A model generated the notes under the pieces. That model saw only the letters and a list, made by a program, of their open reading frames with translations, was not told the DNA's origin and did not search any database. Shown piece by piece: positions 20,417 through 33,627 of a DNA stretch of 64,000 bases. A program made the position numbers and the translations under genes. Position 1 is the stretch's first letter; every line of letters begins with the position of its first letter. This stretch comes from Drosophila persimilis (taxonomy: Eukaryota; Arthropoda; Insecta; Diptera; Drosophilidae), in assembly GCF_003286085.1 (NCBI RefSeq), contig NW_020825317.1, positions 3,906,001-3,970,000 on the forward strand, in the 5' to 3' direction.

Positions 20417-23400
20417 CGTGTGGTGCTTCTGCCTTGACTCGCGGCTGCTTACTGAATCGGAGTCGTGCGGTGGTTAGGTTATATCTGCTAGAAGCAACTA
20501 GTCCCCTAAATCACGCCCTGTGGGAACAACCATCAAGTCTGTTGACTGAAATCGCTGCAAGCAACTGGCGACTGGCCGCTTACCCTGTGGGCTATTGTTG
20601 GATATTTGGCAGCCCACCTGCACACGCTATAGAAACAAATATGCGACATGAATCTCCTGTGCTAGCGGTTTATTAAGCGCCGCATCATACCCCTTCACCT
20701 ACTCAGCAGCATCAGTATTATCAGTATCTGTGTTTGTATCAGGCCACACATCGTATATGATCACTCAGCCTGCGACTGTGCACACGAATGGGAGGATGCT
20801 AACTGGTGCTTTATGGCCACCGTGATTTGGTTACTGATTTGTGTTACCCCCGGACTCATCCACTCTATGGGCATGCTCTATTCATGGATAAGTTCTGCAT
20901 TGGCTAATGGCTCTACTCTCAGAGACAGAGGGACCCATAGTTGTAAGCTTCAATTTTCACTTTATACTCCTCTAATTTTAACTAATCCTCAAAGTGGCCA
21001 TTATCCAACGCCATTAACAAGTTGTAAAAGGCTGAGGCCATATCTTGCTGTTGGGATAGCTCCACACGCTGCCACGGGTATCCTAGGAGTCGAAATATAT
21101 AACATATAATTCCCGTCCCGCTTTCATTACGGTTACGATGACGACATGGCACCGCGCAACTGATTTACGTCTGCTGCCGGGGTCTCATCTCCCCAGATCT
21201 ACGCCTCTGGCGGATGGTAGATGGCGGATAGGGGTTTGGCTGTTACTGTTACCAGCCGTACCATTTCGGCCAACAGTTGTCGTTGTCGTCGTCATCGGGG
21301 CAAACTAATTGCGATGATTACGGGTTATGAGTTGGTTTCCCTGCAAAACTTTTCGGGATTACGATTACTCATGTAGAAGCTTAGTGCGCTGTGGTCTGTT
21401 CGGAACGGGTGGTACTGGTGTTGGTTCTGGCGTGTGCTGTGATTTGTTTTCACCATTTCTCTGGCACTGTGGTCAGGAGCAACGTGTGCCACCAGAACCA
21501 GAACCAGAACTAAGCCTGCTAGATCACGATTTGATAGTAATTAAGCGGATTCAGAGCTGGACAATCGGAAATAATTAGAAAGGCTTAGCTGGAAAGCGGC
21601 AAGCGGTAGGGGAAGAACAGGGAATTTGTGCGACAGCTTAAGGGATGACAGTGCGCTGATCAGTGTTGAGTAATGAAATAAACTTGTCTTTTATATTGCG
21701 GTACAGTGTTAAAGAATATAATTGCTCAGGAATGGAATGAAGAATGGGGTTTGTTAGCCAATACTAGCTGTTCAATTGAAATTTTTATGAAAGCAAGCAG
21801 TAACGTATTATTTGTGGGCGTTTTGTGCGCTAAGGGAGGACTATGAACGAAGAAAGAGTTGCCAAGAGTGGAAAATCTATACAAGCGAGAAAGAAATTCA
21901 ATCAATATGGTTTTAATCTCCATATAACGTATTAAAATGAGACCTAGTATATATTCAATTAACAGTTAATAGTTGGATATGGATATTAATATAATCCACA
22001 TTCATTCGACTGTCTTAACTAAAATTGGTTTTTCTTTTTGATTGTCATGTCAGCCCTGCCTGTTCGCCGATGCCTAGGCATGATTTCTTGTCCTTTCCAT
22101 ACGAATGTCATCACTGATTTGACCGGTGAAAATATTCGTCGATCTGAGTACTCGCTTTAGGGATGAAAGTACTGATCTGAGTTTAGCAACAGGAAGAGAT
22201 CTATAGAAAAAACTAGTGTTTAATATCATTGTATAATGATGTAGAAGACGAGACTGCTGCTTAATTCATTTAATGTATTCTTTGGTCCTTTTCCCCCATA
22301 CTTTTATCTTCGCGAGTCCTTTACACTTTTCTCCCCATGGACTTCGCTCCACTGTGCCTGAAAGGGGCAATTGCCATGCCCATGCCCAGTGGCATGCCAT
22401 AAAAGGCATGACGAAACCATGGCAAGACTGAAATTTTTCCACGCTATAGCTACAATTTGTTTAATTCCATCAGCTAGAGATACAGAGAAACAGTAACAGT
22501 AACAGAACGAGTCAGACACAGAATCAGACACAGGTTCGGTTCACGTTCAGGGAGTGACGGAGGCCGTGGCAAATGGCAAATATTCTTTGCGCTATTATCT
22601 TAGACAAACAGTAGCTAGAAGCGGGGGCCTAGAAGACTGCGGACGGATGGACGCCAAAGTTTTTGCACCTCCGACAATCTGGAGGGCGGAAACTGTCGAG
22701 TGTCTGTGTGGCTATGTGGGTGGCTGTAATTAACGGCTTTGCATTTTGGCCAGCGTCACAACTTGGCAACAAATTGGACTTTTGTTTGTGTTTGTTAAAA
22801 GGCTTAATTTGTTGTGCTTTCGGTCTGGCCGGAGAAACATTATGAGAGAGTGTGCTGTGGAACACGATGGTGGGTGTTTTGGGGTGGTGGCTATGGGTAA
22901 ATTGCTCTGAATAACTTGACGCTGCCTCGGCCTGTTGGTGGGTGTGTCTGCGGCCAAGGTGTGTGTGTGTCTGCCTAAATCAAGCTCAAACAATTTCAAC
23001 TATTTGAATTGCCGAGCATTGGCGAGAGCATTAGAGTGCCACACAGACACACACGGGGGAATGCAGAGGGCTGCAGTGAGCGATAATCGAAGCGAATTTG
23101 TCCTACAGGGTGGACCTTTTCAGATGAAAATGGATATAGAAAATTGGTATGTCCCGAACAGCTCTCCAGATCGACACCTTTTCGGTTCAGACATCTCTCT
23201 TGTGGCCCCACAAGCGACGCAGCTTTTTCCCTTCAACGAAAGTTGAAAGTTCTTTAAAAGTTTAATAGCCAACTGGGAGAAAAATGTGCACTCGTACATA
23301 TTTTCTCGCGGTGCACTGGAAACAGCAGCACACACTCTCATGCGTGAATGCTTGTGGCACTCAGCTGCTAACGACGTGCCCAAGTAAATGTCAAACTAAT

Positions 23401-25088
23401 GCCCAAGCTCCACACCGCAGGAGCCAGGATGCCAGGCCACGAGCCCAACTCTACCGCCACTGCCACCGCACCACACTGTCCCGATCCGTGCCACATTGGC
23501 CCCACATTCCCCCATTCCCCTATACTACCGCAAGCTATCGACGGCCATCGCCAACTCAATAATGTAATGTCCCTCATTGGCGCTTTAAGTTTATGTATGT
23601 ATACCCCTCCCTCTCCGGAAATGGTACTGGAACCCCTCTTTTCGTTGCTCGTTACCTGCATCTCTGGGTGGAGATGGCCGCTGGAGATGTGTGTGCGTCG
23701 TGATCGAATGACGAGTGACGAGAGGATCTATCATATTGTGTGACGAGCAACGAGAATAGCCAGTACCTCTTAGTCATGAGCGAGTGGCGAAAGAAGCTTG
23801 TCGTTCTGACGAGACACAAGAGGAGGTACATGTAGATGGGTACCCAAAGAAAATATTATTGTTCGTGGCACGTTCCCATCTCTAGAGACGTCCAGAGTTT
23901 TATGCAATTTATTGCATTCAACGCTTTGTAACAAAGCTGGGGATGGTACCGGGTCTGGGCTGCAGGTGCAAGTGTGGTTGATTGAGACTCTTTGCTCCTG
24001 CAGCTGGAAAAACACCGTCCCCAGTCATAGTCGGGAGGCGAAGGACGAATTAATGTGTTGGCTATTAGCATAGGAGCTTTCTGCAAATTGCATCGCAACT
24101 TTAACCAGTAAGTTTTTACCTTTTGTCATTTTTCATTTACCATCTAGTGGTACCTTGCTGCCAATACCTGTTGCGGGCTTCTGGGTTGCATCCTTCAGCG
24201 TGGATATCAATCTATCAGTCCCAATCAAGCGGCTGGCTGGATAGCGTAATTGGATACTTGAGAGAAACTGGCATTTAATCACTTAAGAGTTGCTGCCGAC
24301 TGTTTGCTTGTTGGCGTTGCATTGTGTGCCGCCAATTGATAACTTTATCGAAGTCGAATAATCAAACTTTATCCCTCTTCCCCCGGTGCGAGGCAATTTT
24401 CTGTACGCTTCTCTGGCTCTTCCGTTGAGCTTCTTCATGCCGCTCCTGCTCCTGCTCCGGCTCCAGTTCCTTACGCCCCTTCATCCCGCTCATCCTCTTT
24501 TGGAATCGCAATCGCATCTCTGTCGTTGAACGACGCTGTCATCGCTTTTGTATACCCTTGCAGATGGCAGTATGATATTGACCAGATGTTTTCTGCTCAT
24601 AAATTGAAAGATCTATTATTTGGGATTTATCGAAAGATAAATACCCTTGTTTATCGAATGTCAATGTCATCGAGCTTTCAAACGGGAAAAATCGATCTGC
24701 AAGAGTATCAAAAGCTTCGTCTTTTACAGCGGAAATTCTTGTTGCTCTCTCCTCCGATGCTCGGGTCGCTACTTTGATGAGCTTAGGAGGATGTTCGCAT
24801 GGCAGCTCACCCGCTGCCACTACCGCTGTCAGTGCTCCTGCCTCTGCTGCTTCAGCTTGTTTTGAGCAGCAACTAACGGTAACGGTTACGGTAACGGGGT
24901 AATCGCTGGTAATGTTCGCTGAAAGCTTAACGCCATTGCTCCGCTCCTCTGTTGCCGCTGCTGCTTCTGCTTCTGCCTCTGCTCCATTTGCATGCCATTT
25001 CCCTCCGCCCTGGAGCCCCCCAGCAACGAAATTTGCACGCACAAAAATTCGCAGAGAGAAAAAGAGAAAGGGAGAAAGAGTGAGTGTA

Positions 25089-25107
25089 AGAGAGAGAGAG
25101 AGAGAGA
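25089..25107. repeat. (AG)n microsatellite
   Basis: An almost pure AG run inside a longer purine-rich tract (25042-25115). Confidence 0.8.
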
Positions 25108-26915
25108 AAGCAATGGGTGCTTGAGGGCTGAGCACCGCAGAGAAGAGTGTAAGCCGTGCCACATGCTAAATCCTTTGTGCCTTTAATTTGTTATTGTATT
25201 GGCGTGCCAAAGCTCCCGCCTCACGCACACTGACGCTCACGGTCCCCTCCACTCTATTGGTCTCTTCCCAACACACACCCACTATCCCTTCGCACTCCCT
25301 CCTTTTCCCTTCACAACATCCGTGACCACTCAAATATGAACGCTGTTGTTGTCGTGCGACCGACCACAAGCGAGGGGGATCATTCTCCGGGCGCTACCCC
25401 TTCAACATTCTGCCCTGCGTTGTTGGTCACCCATGAACCCTCGCCCAGTACACCCAACACCCACCGGCTATCCGCTCTAACGTTACAACAAGAAACTGTG
25501 AAATTTTTTAGGACCACCGAAAAACAAAAGGCAAATGCCAGCAACAATAACGACACCCACACAAGCACCCAGAGAGTGGGAGGAAGAGAGGAAGCATGTG
25601 TGTGCTGATAGGCGACAAAAGTGTCGATGTGGTTTTCCTTCTGTAGGCCCCATGTATGTTGCGCCCATGTTGTAGGTACATATGTATGTACCAAATACAA
25701 ACGATTTTTAGTTTGTTTTGGAGCTGGAAATGAGTAGATGGTGAAAATGTATATATTTATAGTCTATATTCTTTATAGTCTGCTTATTTCTGTGAATTAT
25801 GCAGACTGTCAGAGACGCTTTTGTCGGTAGTGTGGGAGTCGTTACCGCTGCGCAGCCTGCATGTTTATCAGCTCATCTCTAATGAAACGTTATGTTATGG
25901 CGCTGCCGCTGCAGCTGCCGCTCTCTCCCACTCTCCCATTCCGCCTCTTCAGCCACCCTCTCCGACTGACAGCGACAGCATTTGGTGTTTGGTGGTTTAG
26001 CGTTTTGTTTTTGCTGCATTTCCCGCAAGAAGAGGGGAAAAAGACACAGACAGACAGACAGGCTAAGAGCGGAGTAGACCATTGTCCAGAATGCAACTAT
26101 GGGATACCCTCTTCTCACAGGTTTCAATACCGACACAATGCTAATGACGTTAGTCTCGACTTTCGCTCTATTTTCAATCATGAAATAATCATGTTTCATA
26201 AAGGGTTTGTACATCATCGATTACATCAAACCCTTGTTTTTTCGCGTATACAGGGTATAAAAAAGCACAGGGACAGTTGAAAAGAAAGAGTGACCATCTA
26301 ACGCTTAACGCGCTGCCACAACATGCTCTCCCTCTCGGGTGGTTCGGGGTGCCCCAACCAGGGTTGCCAGATTGCGTGGGCTTAAAAAGAACTTTCGACT
26401 CCCGGTCCCAGGTTCCTACCCTCTAACCCCCCTGTGAGGGCAGCGTTTTGTGGTATTTGCAATCCGGCTTACTTAAACGATTTTTCGCTTCTTTGAATGT
26501 TTTAAACAAGTACATCAAAGTTTTAGCCACGGCTGATTTGTCGAGCCTAAAACCCCTCCGCAACCCTGCTGCAACCGCCTTTCTGTGGCACCACCCTCTG
26601 ATTACCTTTCTGCAACAGTTAATTGCTGCAGCTTTAGTGAAGCTTTTTTGGGGCTTGTGTTGCAGCTGCCGCAGCCGTCGCCGCTGGGCTTTGTGTAAAT
26701 GTTCTAGCCACATTTTCCATTGTGCCACTCCCACACTTACGTACACAAACAGCTCCAATTCCCAGCCTGACACACACACTAGTGTCAAGTGCATTATGTG
26801 TCTGTGTGTGTTTTAAAGTTAAGCGTAGCATGAAAAGCCCTGCTTGCTTTCTCTCGCTGTGAAAATGCAAAACAAATAACACAAAAACAATCGGGGAAAA
26901 ACAAACGACCGAAAG

Positions 26916-27215
26916 ACGTTAGATAATAGTTAGATAAAATCAGAGGTGCTGGAAAGGATAATGCTTAGATTCACAGATACAATCAGCAAGAATAAATAAA
27001 ACAGATACAGCTAGAGAGAAAGCTTTATCTCTACGTAAAACAGATTAAAGGCGAACAAGTTTAAGAGATGGCAAAAGTTAGATAATACAATACACGTGGG
27101 GAAACTCAAGGGATAATGGATTAAAGACGAGCCTACACTCAAAGAAACGATATAATCAGAGAGACTTTGAAGGATAATAGGTACAGAGATACAAAGATAC
27201 AATCAGAGAGCAGCA
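26916..27215 (+). promoter_or_regulatory. GATAA-rich patch, possible enhancer
   Basis: Six [A/G]GATAA cores lie on the same strand at about 26921, 26932, 26956, 27080, 27111 and 27172. Related GATAC/GATATAATC words recur between them, in a strongly purine-rich strand. GATA factors bind such sites. The clustering is visible; the function is inference. Confidence 0.35.
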
Positions 27216-29986
27216 GGTGGAGCATCGAGTATCTTTTTAAATTTGCAGATACATACTCGGATGTACATACATATATGTAGGTACGTTCCGTTTTTTTTCC
27301 TTTAAACTCGTTTCAGTGATGGTTTAGGTACAGTGCCGTCCTTTCCTATTGTATTTTATGCGTGCATTTCATGCGATGCATATCCTGCAATTATTCAAGC
27401 ATTTTCCCTACCGTTTGCTAGGAATATTTAAACATTCAAAACTTAGTCACAGTTTAAGTTTATTTATACATACAATGGCTCATAAATATTCTAAATGTTG
27501 CCAGATTTTAAACACAATATCGATTTTTTTAGACAAAAACTTTCACATTTCCCCAGTTCCATTCGCATTGAATTTGGTATTTAAAGCTTATTTTCTTTAA
27601 TTATTTCATACGATTTATAGCTTACCAAACTTTGAAGTTTCTGGTTCTGGAAACGGATGTTTTTGCAATTGAAATTATGAAATACTTGAAACATTTTAAA
27701 TGATCAGAAAACCAGAACCACCACCCGCATCAGTGTTTATGCTCTACTGAGTTATGAGCAGATGAAATAGCCTCTGGAGGGTATCCACAGATTCGGTGTT
27801 CGCTTTTAGTTCATATTTCGAGTTTATTTATGTTTTTACTTCTGCATGGGACATTTAACAAATATTATTTTCAGCAAATGCTCGACTAATTGTTGGCTTT
27901 TCTAGGTTCTCGATTCTCTAGTGGGGAACACGCGCAGACATACATATGTATGTATGCATATTGTGACCCATTTAGTGGTTTAGGGACTTGGGACAGGCTC
28001 TGTCCAAGAAGAGCAGCAGAAGAGCTGAAGCAAAAACCAGGAAGAATGAAAAGAATATAATTTTTTGTGGTTGGCTTTAAAGCCGAAAACATTTGGTATT
28101 CGGGGCCATAAAATATTTGATTTGTTATGGAAATTGCATTTGGCGTTGAACAAATACACTCCTACACATGTGCATATTTATTTATATATCTTTTTGGGAA
28201 ATTGTTTTCCTGTCTGTATTTCTATCTCTGTTTGATTGTTGCTTTTTATGGTTTTGTTGGACTCCTCCTCGCTCGCACTTCGAACGAATGCAATCAATGA
28301 ATATGTGGCTACGGTCGTAGGGGAAATACATTTGTACATACATATAAGCAATCCGTATGTATGTACCTAGATATCGGTATAAGTATGTAAAATGTACATA
28401 CATACGGTATATGTATGTACGTACTCGTAGAAGGAGGCATGGTCTAGTCAATGATTTTTAATAAAATTACAGAGAGGCAGCATCAGCAGCAGGAGAATCC
28501 AGGAATAGAACCAGAGACAGAAACTTGGAATTTGTTTGAATGCAAAGGATTCTTGATTTTCAATTGGAAATGTACATTTTCTGGGCGAAAGCACACTTCC
28601 CCCACTCGATGAGCATTAAAACCCTTCTAATGGGGCACTTTTCTGCATTGTTTCTACCAAATGAAAACTCACTGACTTGTACTTCGAGTTTGGGCCAACT
28701 TTACCATTCGAATAGTCTCCAAAGAAGTTTACGTTGGATGAAATTCCTTACCCACATTTGATACTGGTCATTTATGCTGGAACAAGTAAGGATGCAATGA
28801 GGCATCAAATTAGATCGAAAGTACTAATCAAGCTACATTTATGCGAAGAGTGGAACTGTTTCATGGTGTGCTCCAACAGTTTTCCATGCAAATTATCTAT
28901 GTTTCTTTTACTCAAATAACTACACTACACAATATCCTGCTGTTTTACACATTCTATGCATAAGAACACTTATCAAAGCCTCATGTGTTGGCTTGCGGAT
29001 TCCTTCCTCTCTGTTTTCGACTGCTGCTCATGCACTTCCGGCCTGTGACTCTGTAAGGGGAGGTCCTGGTCCTTTCCTGTTTTAGTTAGTCGCATATGTG
29101 AAGATGGTCAAGTTCAACATTCAATTAGAATACATTACAGGCTCAGTGACATGCAAACACAGATTGTCTGCCCTGTGCCTGAGGTGTGGTGTGTGTCTAT
29201 GGGTATGTGAACGGTGCTGGGGCTGGGGCTGGGGCTAAGGGTGGGTCTGGGGTTTCGACTAAGAGCAGCAAAACTTTGAGTCCTGCCACACCACATAGCC
29301 ACAACCCCACATCCTGTCCGAGTAGTTTCATATTCATATGCATATTTTTAGCAGAGGCCAAAAGAGAGCAATTCTGGGGCCAGGGTTACGGGTGTTGTTT
29401 AAAGAGCTTTCCAAGTACTTTAAGTGCCTCCGGCCACCACCCTTGTTCCGCCACACACTGCTCTGCCTCCTTGTGCTGTTTTGCCTGGTGTTGTGCTCAT
29501 CTTTTGATACCCAAGCAAAAGGTATACTGCTTTTTAAAGAGAAGAAACCCGTCATCGATATATCTTTTGCTGTAATCGGAGTTGTTCAGATTGGATCATT
29601 ATATCACAGACGTGTCAAGGTAGTATGCATTGGTGGATATAGTGCAAGATAACTTTCAGATTGAATTCTTGCTTCGATTTGCAAGGGTATTGGCTTCTTA
29701 GTTCCTGTCTCTTGTTGGGTGTTTGCATGTGCAGGGCATCGGCAACACAGGCTGTCGATTGCATCCCCCGCTTTAGCATCGCAGAGGGTAGCCTTGTGGC
29801 AGAGCCATCCTCTTGGTTTTGGCCTGTTTTCTCTTTGCCTTAACATTTTTATGGCCTACACAGCCGGTCCATGGTTATGCCCCCCAGTCGGGGGCATGTG
29901 TGCAAGTGTGTTTGTGGAGGGTTTTATGACTCTGTTATGAAGTTTGTTAGGTGTAAATTTGATGGGGTCGAGGCCTAAGACAGACA

Positions 29987-30008
29987 GAGAGAGAGAGAGA
30001 GAGAGAGC
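29987..30008. repeat. (AG)n microsatellite
   Basis: An AG run with a preceding CAGA repeat in otherwise non-coding DNA. Confidence 0.8.
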
Positions 30009-31473
30009 GAAAAGAGAGATCCAGCCCAACTATATTGGTCGGCACGGTCGCCATCCTTTGCCCCATCCTTCTCCATTTCCGGTCTCATTCTCACGCTCAT
30101 TCTCGGGGCTTAATTGCCAAGTCGTAGGCAACATAATTTATGGCCTGCCATACCGAGTTATGAAACACTTTGGCCCTGGCCTTAGAGTAAGCCTTAGTAG
30201 CCTTCGGGAGCTGCAAGGAGCAACAAGAGAGTCTAAGGAGGAAATTCCTGGAAGAGAATCAGGAAGTAGGGGAATGGGGCATACCAATGCCAGACGAGCA
30301 AATTGAATACAAATTCGCTTACAACTAATTAGTCAGAAGGATGCCAGGATGCTGGGGGTGAATATGAATACTCGTAAGAGCCCATAGGAACCGCAGGAGT
30401 CCGACCAAACCGAACAGAGGCCACAAGTTTTGCCCCGAAAACTTTAATTTGGTTAAGCAAACACCAGTGGCAATAGAGGGAGTACGTGCCGGGCTGCATT
30501 TGCAACAAGGTGTTGCATTCGCATTTCTTTTTGCTATACATTCCCTCACACCTCGGGGAACATTTCACTCTTCCTGATTGGAAAGAAGAACAAAGGAAAT
30601 TCCATAACGTTCTGCATGGATGCTGCTGCCCAGGGGATAGGGAATGTCTGTCTGCTTCCAACACTTCCTCTAAGTGACACTTCACAACTTGGCTAAGGGA
30701 TGCCGGAGATGGGAAGGGAAGGGATGACGCCAAAGCAAATTCCATCTTGAATCCGCGTTCTTCTGTAGATGCTCCGACTCGAATAGGAGATGAGGTTCGA
30801 AGGAACCAGGCTGGAAATTGCGGCACAGAAAATTTCGAACGAGATAACCTTCAAGGATGTCCTTAAATTTTTAAAAGCTAGTCAAGTCTGTCTCTCAATT
30901 GTTTTCACTAAAAACTCCACTAATATAATCCTACTTTGATATATGTACATATATTCAATATTCGCATTGGGCTATATCTAAACTCCAATTCTATGACAAT
31001 TTGGTTGCCTCGTTTTTCTTAATTTCTCTAATTTAGTTTCGACAAAATTTCGAGCTATTCTAGCTTTCCCATTTGGGAATTCGACTGCTTGAGTACTTGG
31101 AGGGATCCCAGAGGAAAGTGATCAGCAAATATACAAACATTGTGCTAAAACTTTGGGTGGTAGGATCTTCCCAACCTCCTGTTCCTGGATGTTTTAATCT
31201 TATTTTTATACCGTATCACCTAGTGTAGGCGATGAAAATCGATGAAAAAATAAGTCCATATTGAAGACTATGGCTAATCATTACCAAGTAAGTATGAATA
31301 GTAGCAAAGTGTTTATGCTATAAGGCCATATTTATTGCTATGATTAGATGTACTCGTACATTTGTATATGTTTAGATTCCGATGTAGATGTGGTAGCTGC
31401 GATTGCGATGGACATCAAATTTAAATTCATATCAATTGCTGTCAAAAGAAATTAGATAAAATACATAACAAAA

Positions 31474-32580
31474 CGAGGGGGAACGTTGTGAGTTGCTGCG
31501 GACACCGCAACTCTACGGTTATACCCGATACTAAGTCAGTATGGCTCTCCTCCGGCAGACGCCGCTAATATTTAACGACACGACAAAGGGTGCGTGCGAG
31601 AGAGACAGAAAATCAGTCTGAGCGTGACGTCGGGCGCTGCGTAGCCACTGCAAATTGATTTGTTCCTTTTGGCTATAAAAATGATCTGATCTGATCCAGA
31701 TTCAGCAATCTAATAGATATGGTCATTATCTATGATTCTGCGTTTTTAGTTTTCTCAAATCTGCAATATTGTGGATGCAACAGATTTTCGTTCTTTGTGG
31801 GGGCGGATGGGGGTGGGGCGAAATTCTGAGATATACGTTTTATAGTGACATCTTAAAGGAGTGTGTGTACCAAATTTGGTTACTCTAGCCTTAATAGTCT
31901 CTGAGATTTGTGGTTGCCTCAGATTTTCGTCCTTTGCGGGGGCGGAAGGGGGTGTGGCGAAATTTGGACAGGAAACGGTCAAGGTCCGATATCACAGGAG
32001 TGTGGATACCAAATTTGGCTGCTCTGGCTTTTATAGGTTCTGAGATCCTTGAACTCATATTTTGCAATTGGCAAAACCGACCATGAAACCTGTGTGTTAG
32101 AGTGAGACAGAGCGAGAAAGAGTGATATTGTTTTCGTGATTCTGGCTGTAATAATTATACGATCTGGTTCAGATTTTGCACTCTGGAAGATATAGTCATC
32201 TTCTACGACTCTGCGTTTTTAGTTTTCTCGTATCGTCGAAATAGTGGATGCCACAGATTTTCGCCCTTTGTGGGGGCGGAAGTGGGCGGGGCAAAGTTTT
32301 GAAATATTTTTGGAGCAGTGACATATCACAGAAGTCTGGATCCAAAACATCGTTGCTCTAGCTCTTATAGTCTTTGAGCATTAGGCGCTGAAGGGGACGG
32401 ACAGACGGACAGACGGACGGACGGACAGACAGACAGGGCTCAATCGACTCGGCTATTGATGCTGATCAAGAATATATATACTTTATAGGGTCGGAAACGA
32501 TTCCTTCTGGACGTTACACACATCCACTTTTACCACAAATCTAATATACCCCAATACTCATTTTGAGTATCGGGTATAAA
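31474..32580 (-). mobile_element. DINE-1 element, insertion private to copy A
   Basis: A full-length DINE-1 of the same type as 13167-14275, with the GTCY array at about 32398-32430. Copies B and C lack it and show the empty site (ACATAACAAAA followed directly by an A-run and GAGCATTTTTTA). The insertion therefore postdates the duplication and its ends can be read directly. Confidence 0.88.
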
Positions 32581-32589
32581 AAGAGCATT

Positions 32590-33015
32590 TTTTATACCCC
32601 CCCTTCCATAACGAACCTATAAAGTATATATGTATATTCTTGATCAGCATCAATAGTCGAGGGTCGATAGAGCCATGTCTGTCTGTCCGTCCGTCCGTTT
32701 GTCCGTCTCTATGAGCACCTAGTGATATGTATTTCAAAATTTCACCCCACCCTCTTCCGCCATCACAAAGGACGAAGATCTGTGGCATCCACAATTTTGA
32801 ACAATCATAGAGAATAACCATATCTACCAGATTGCCGAATCTGAATCCGATCGGATTAGTATTATAACCGAACAAATCAATTTGCAGTGGCTACGCAGCG
32901 CCCGACGACACGTTCTGACTGATTTTCTGTCTGGCGGAGGAAAGCCATACTGACTAAGCTTCGGGCATAAATGTAGAGTTGCGGTCGCAGCAGCAACTCA
33001 CAACGTTCCCCCTCG
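32590..33015 (+). mobile_element. Short DINE-1 element, copy A
   Basis: A DINE-1 of about 430 bases beginning TATACCCCCCCTTCC, with the conserved ATATTCTTGATCAGCATCAA core, a short GTCY array and the CGTTCCCCCTCG end. It is shared with B and C (50144-50592, 60409-60857), so it predates the duplication. Copy A lacks a 34-base block around CTCTCTCGCACGCACTC that B and C keep. Confidence 0.85.
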
Positions 33016-33627
33016 TTAGTGTTTACCTTTGTGTTCACATAAGGGACAACTCTTAGCCATCTTTCATGTTATTTGGTGTGGTTTCAGAATTGTAGTGTAT
33101 TAAATATAATCAAATAAATAAATGGCTTTTTTTGTGTTCTGGCTCATTCTGCTTTGTTCGGATGGCTAATGGTTGCTGGCAGGCGATCGGTTGTCATTGC
33201 GATGCACATCAATTTAATTTATGTTAGATAAAATATAAAAAGAAAACAAAATAATTATTTTGCGTTTACATTTGTGTTCAGATTATGCAAAACTCATAAT
33301 CATTCTCTACACCCAATAGAATAAATGAGTGGATTTTTAGTGTTGTGGTTTTCTTGCTGGCTTTTGATATCCAGATGCAGGTGCTGTTAAGTCAAGTCGT
33401 TATTTCTGTCAAAAAAAATTATGTAGATAATAAGAAAACAATAAATTTATTTGGCGTTTACATTTGTGTTTAAATTGGGGCCATCTCTTAGTCAGCATTA
33501 TTGTCCTTGGGTTACTGTGGCGTTGAATATTAAACATAGTCCAACAAACAAATGGATTATTATGCTCTGGCTGGGGGGCTTTGGCTCTGGCTGGGATGGC
33601 TAATGGCTGATGGCTGACCGCTTAAGC

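Larger units (their letters stand above)
20417..30360. other. About 10 kb non-coding region
   Basis: No exon with a recognisable domain, codon pattern and splice sites was found on either strand. The region holds simple repeats (GA, CA, TATG-type), T- and A-rich tracts and GGCTGG repeats near 29217-29240. It could be a long intron, a regulatory domain or plain intergenic DNA. Short degenerate TATACCC fragments near 24551 and 26252 may be remains of DINE-1 ends. Confidence 0.5.

Noticed and set aside
24539..25162. A 207-codon minus-strand open frame
   Set aside because: Its composition follows simple repeats (Leu-Ser-Leu-Thr from CT runs, Ala-Glu from GCT/CTG runs). There is no domain and no splice context.
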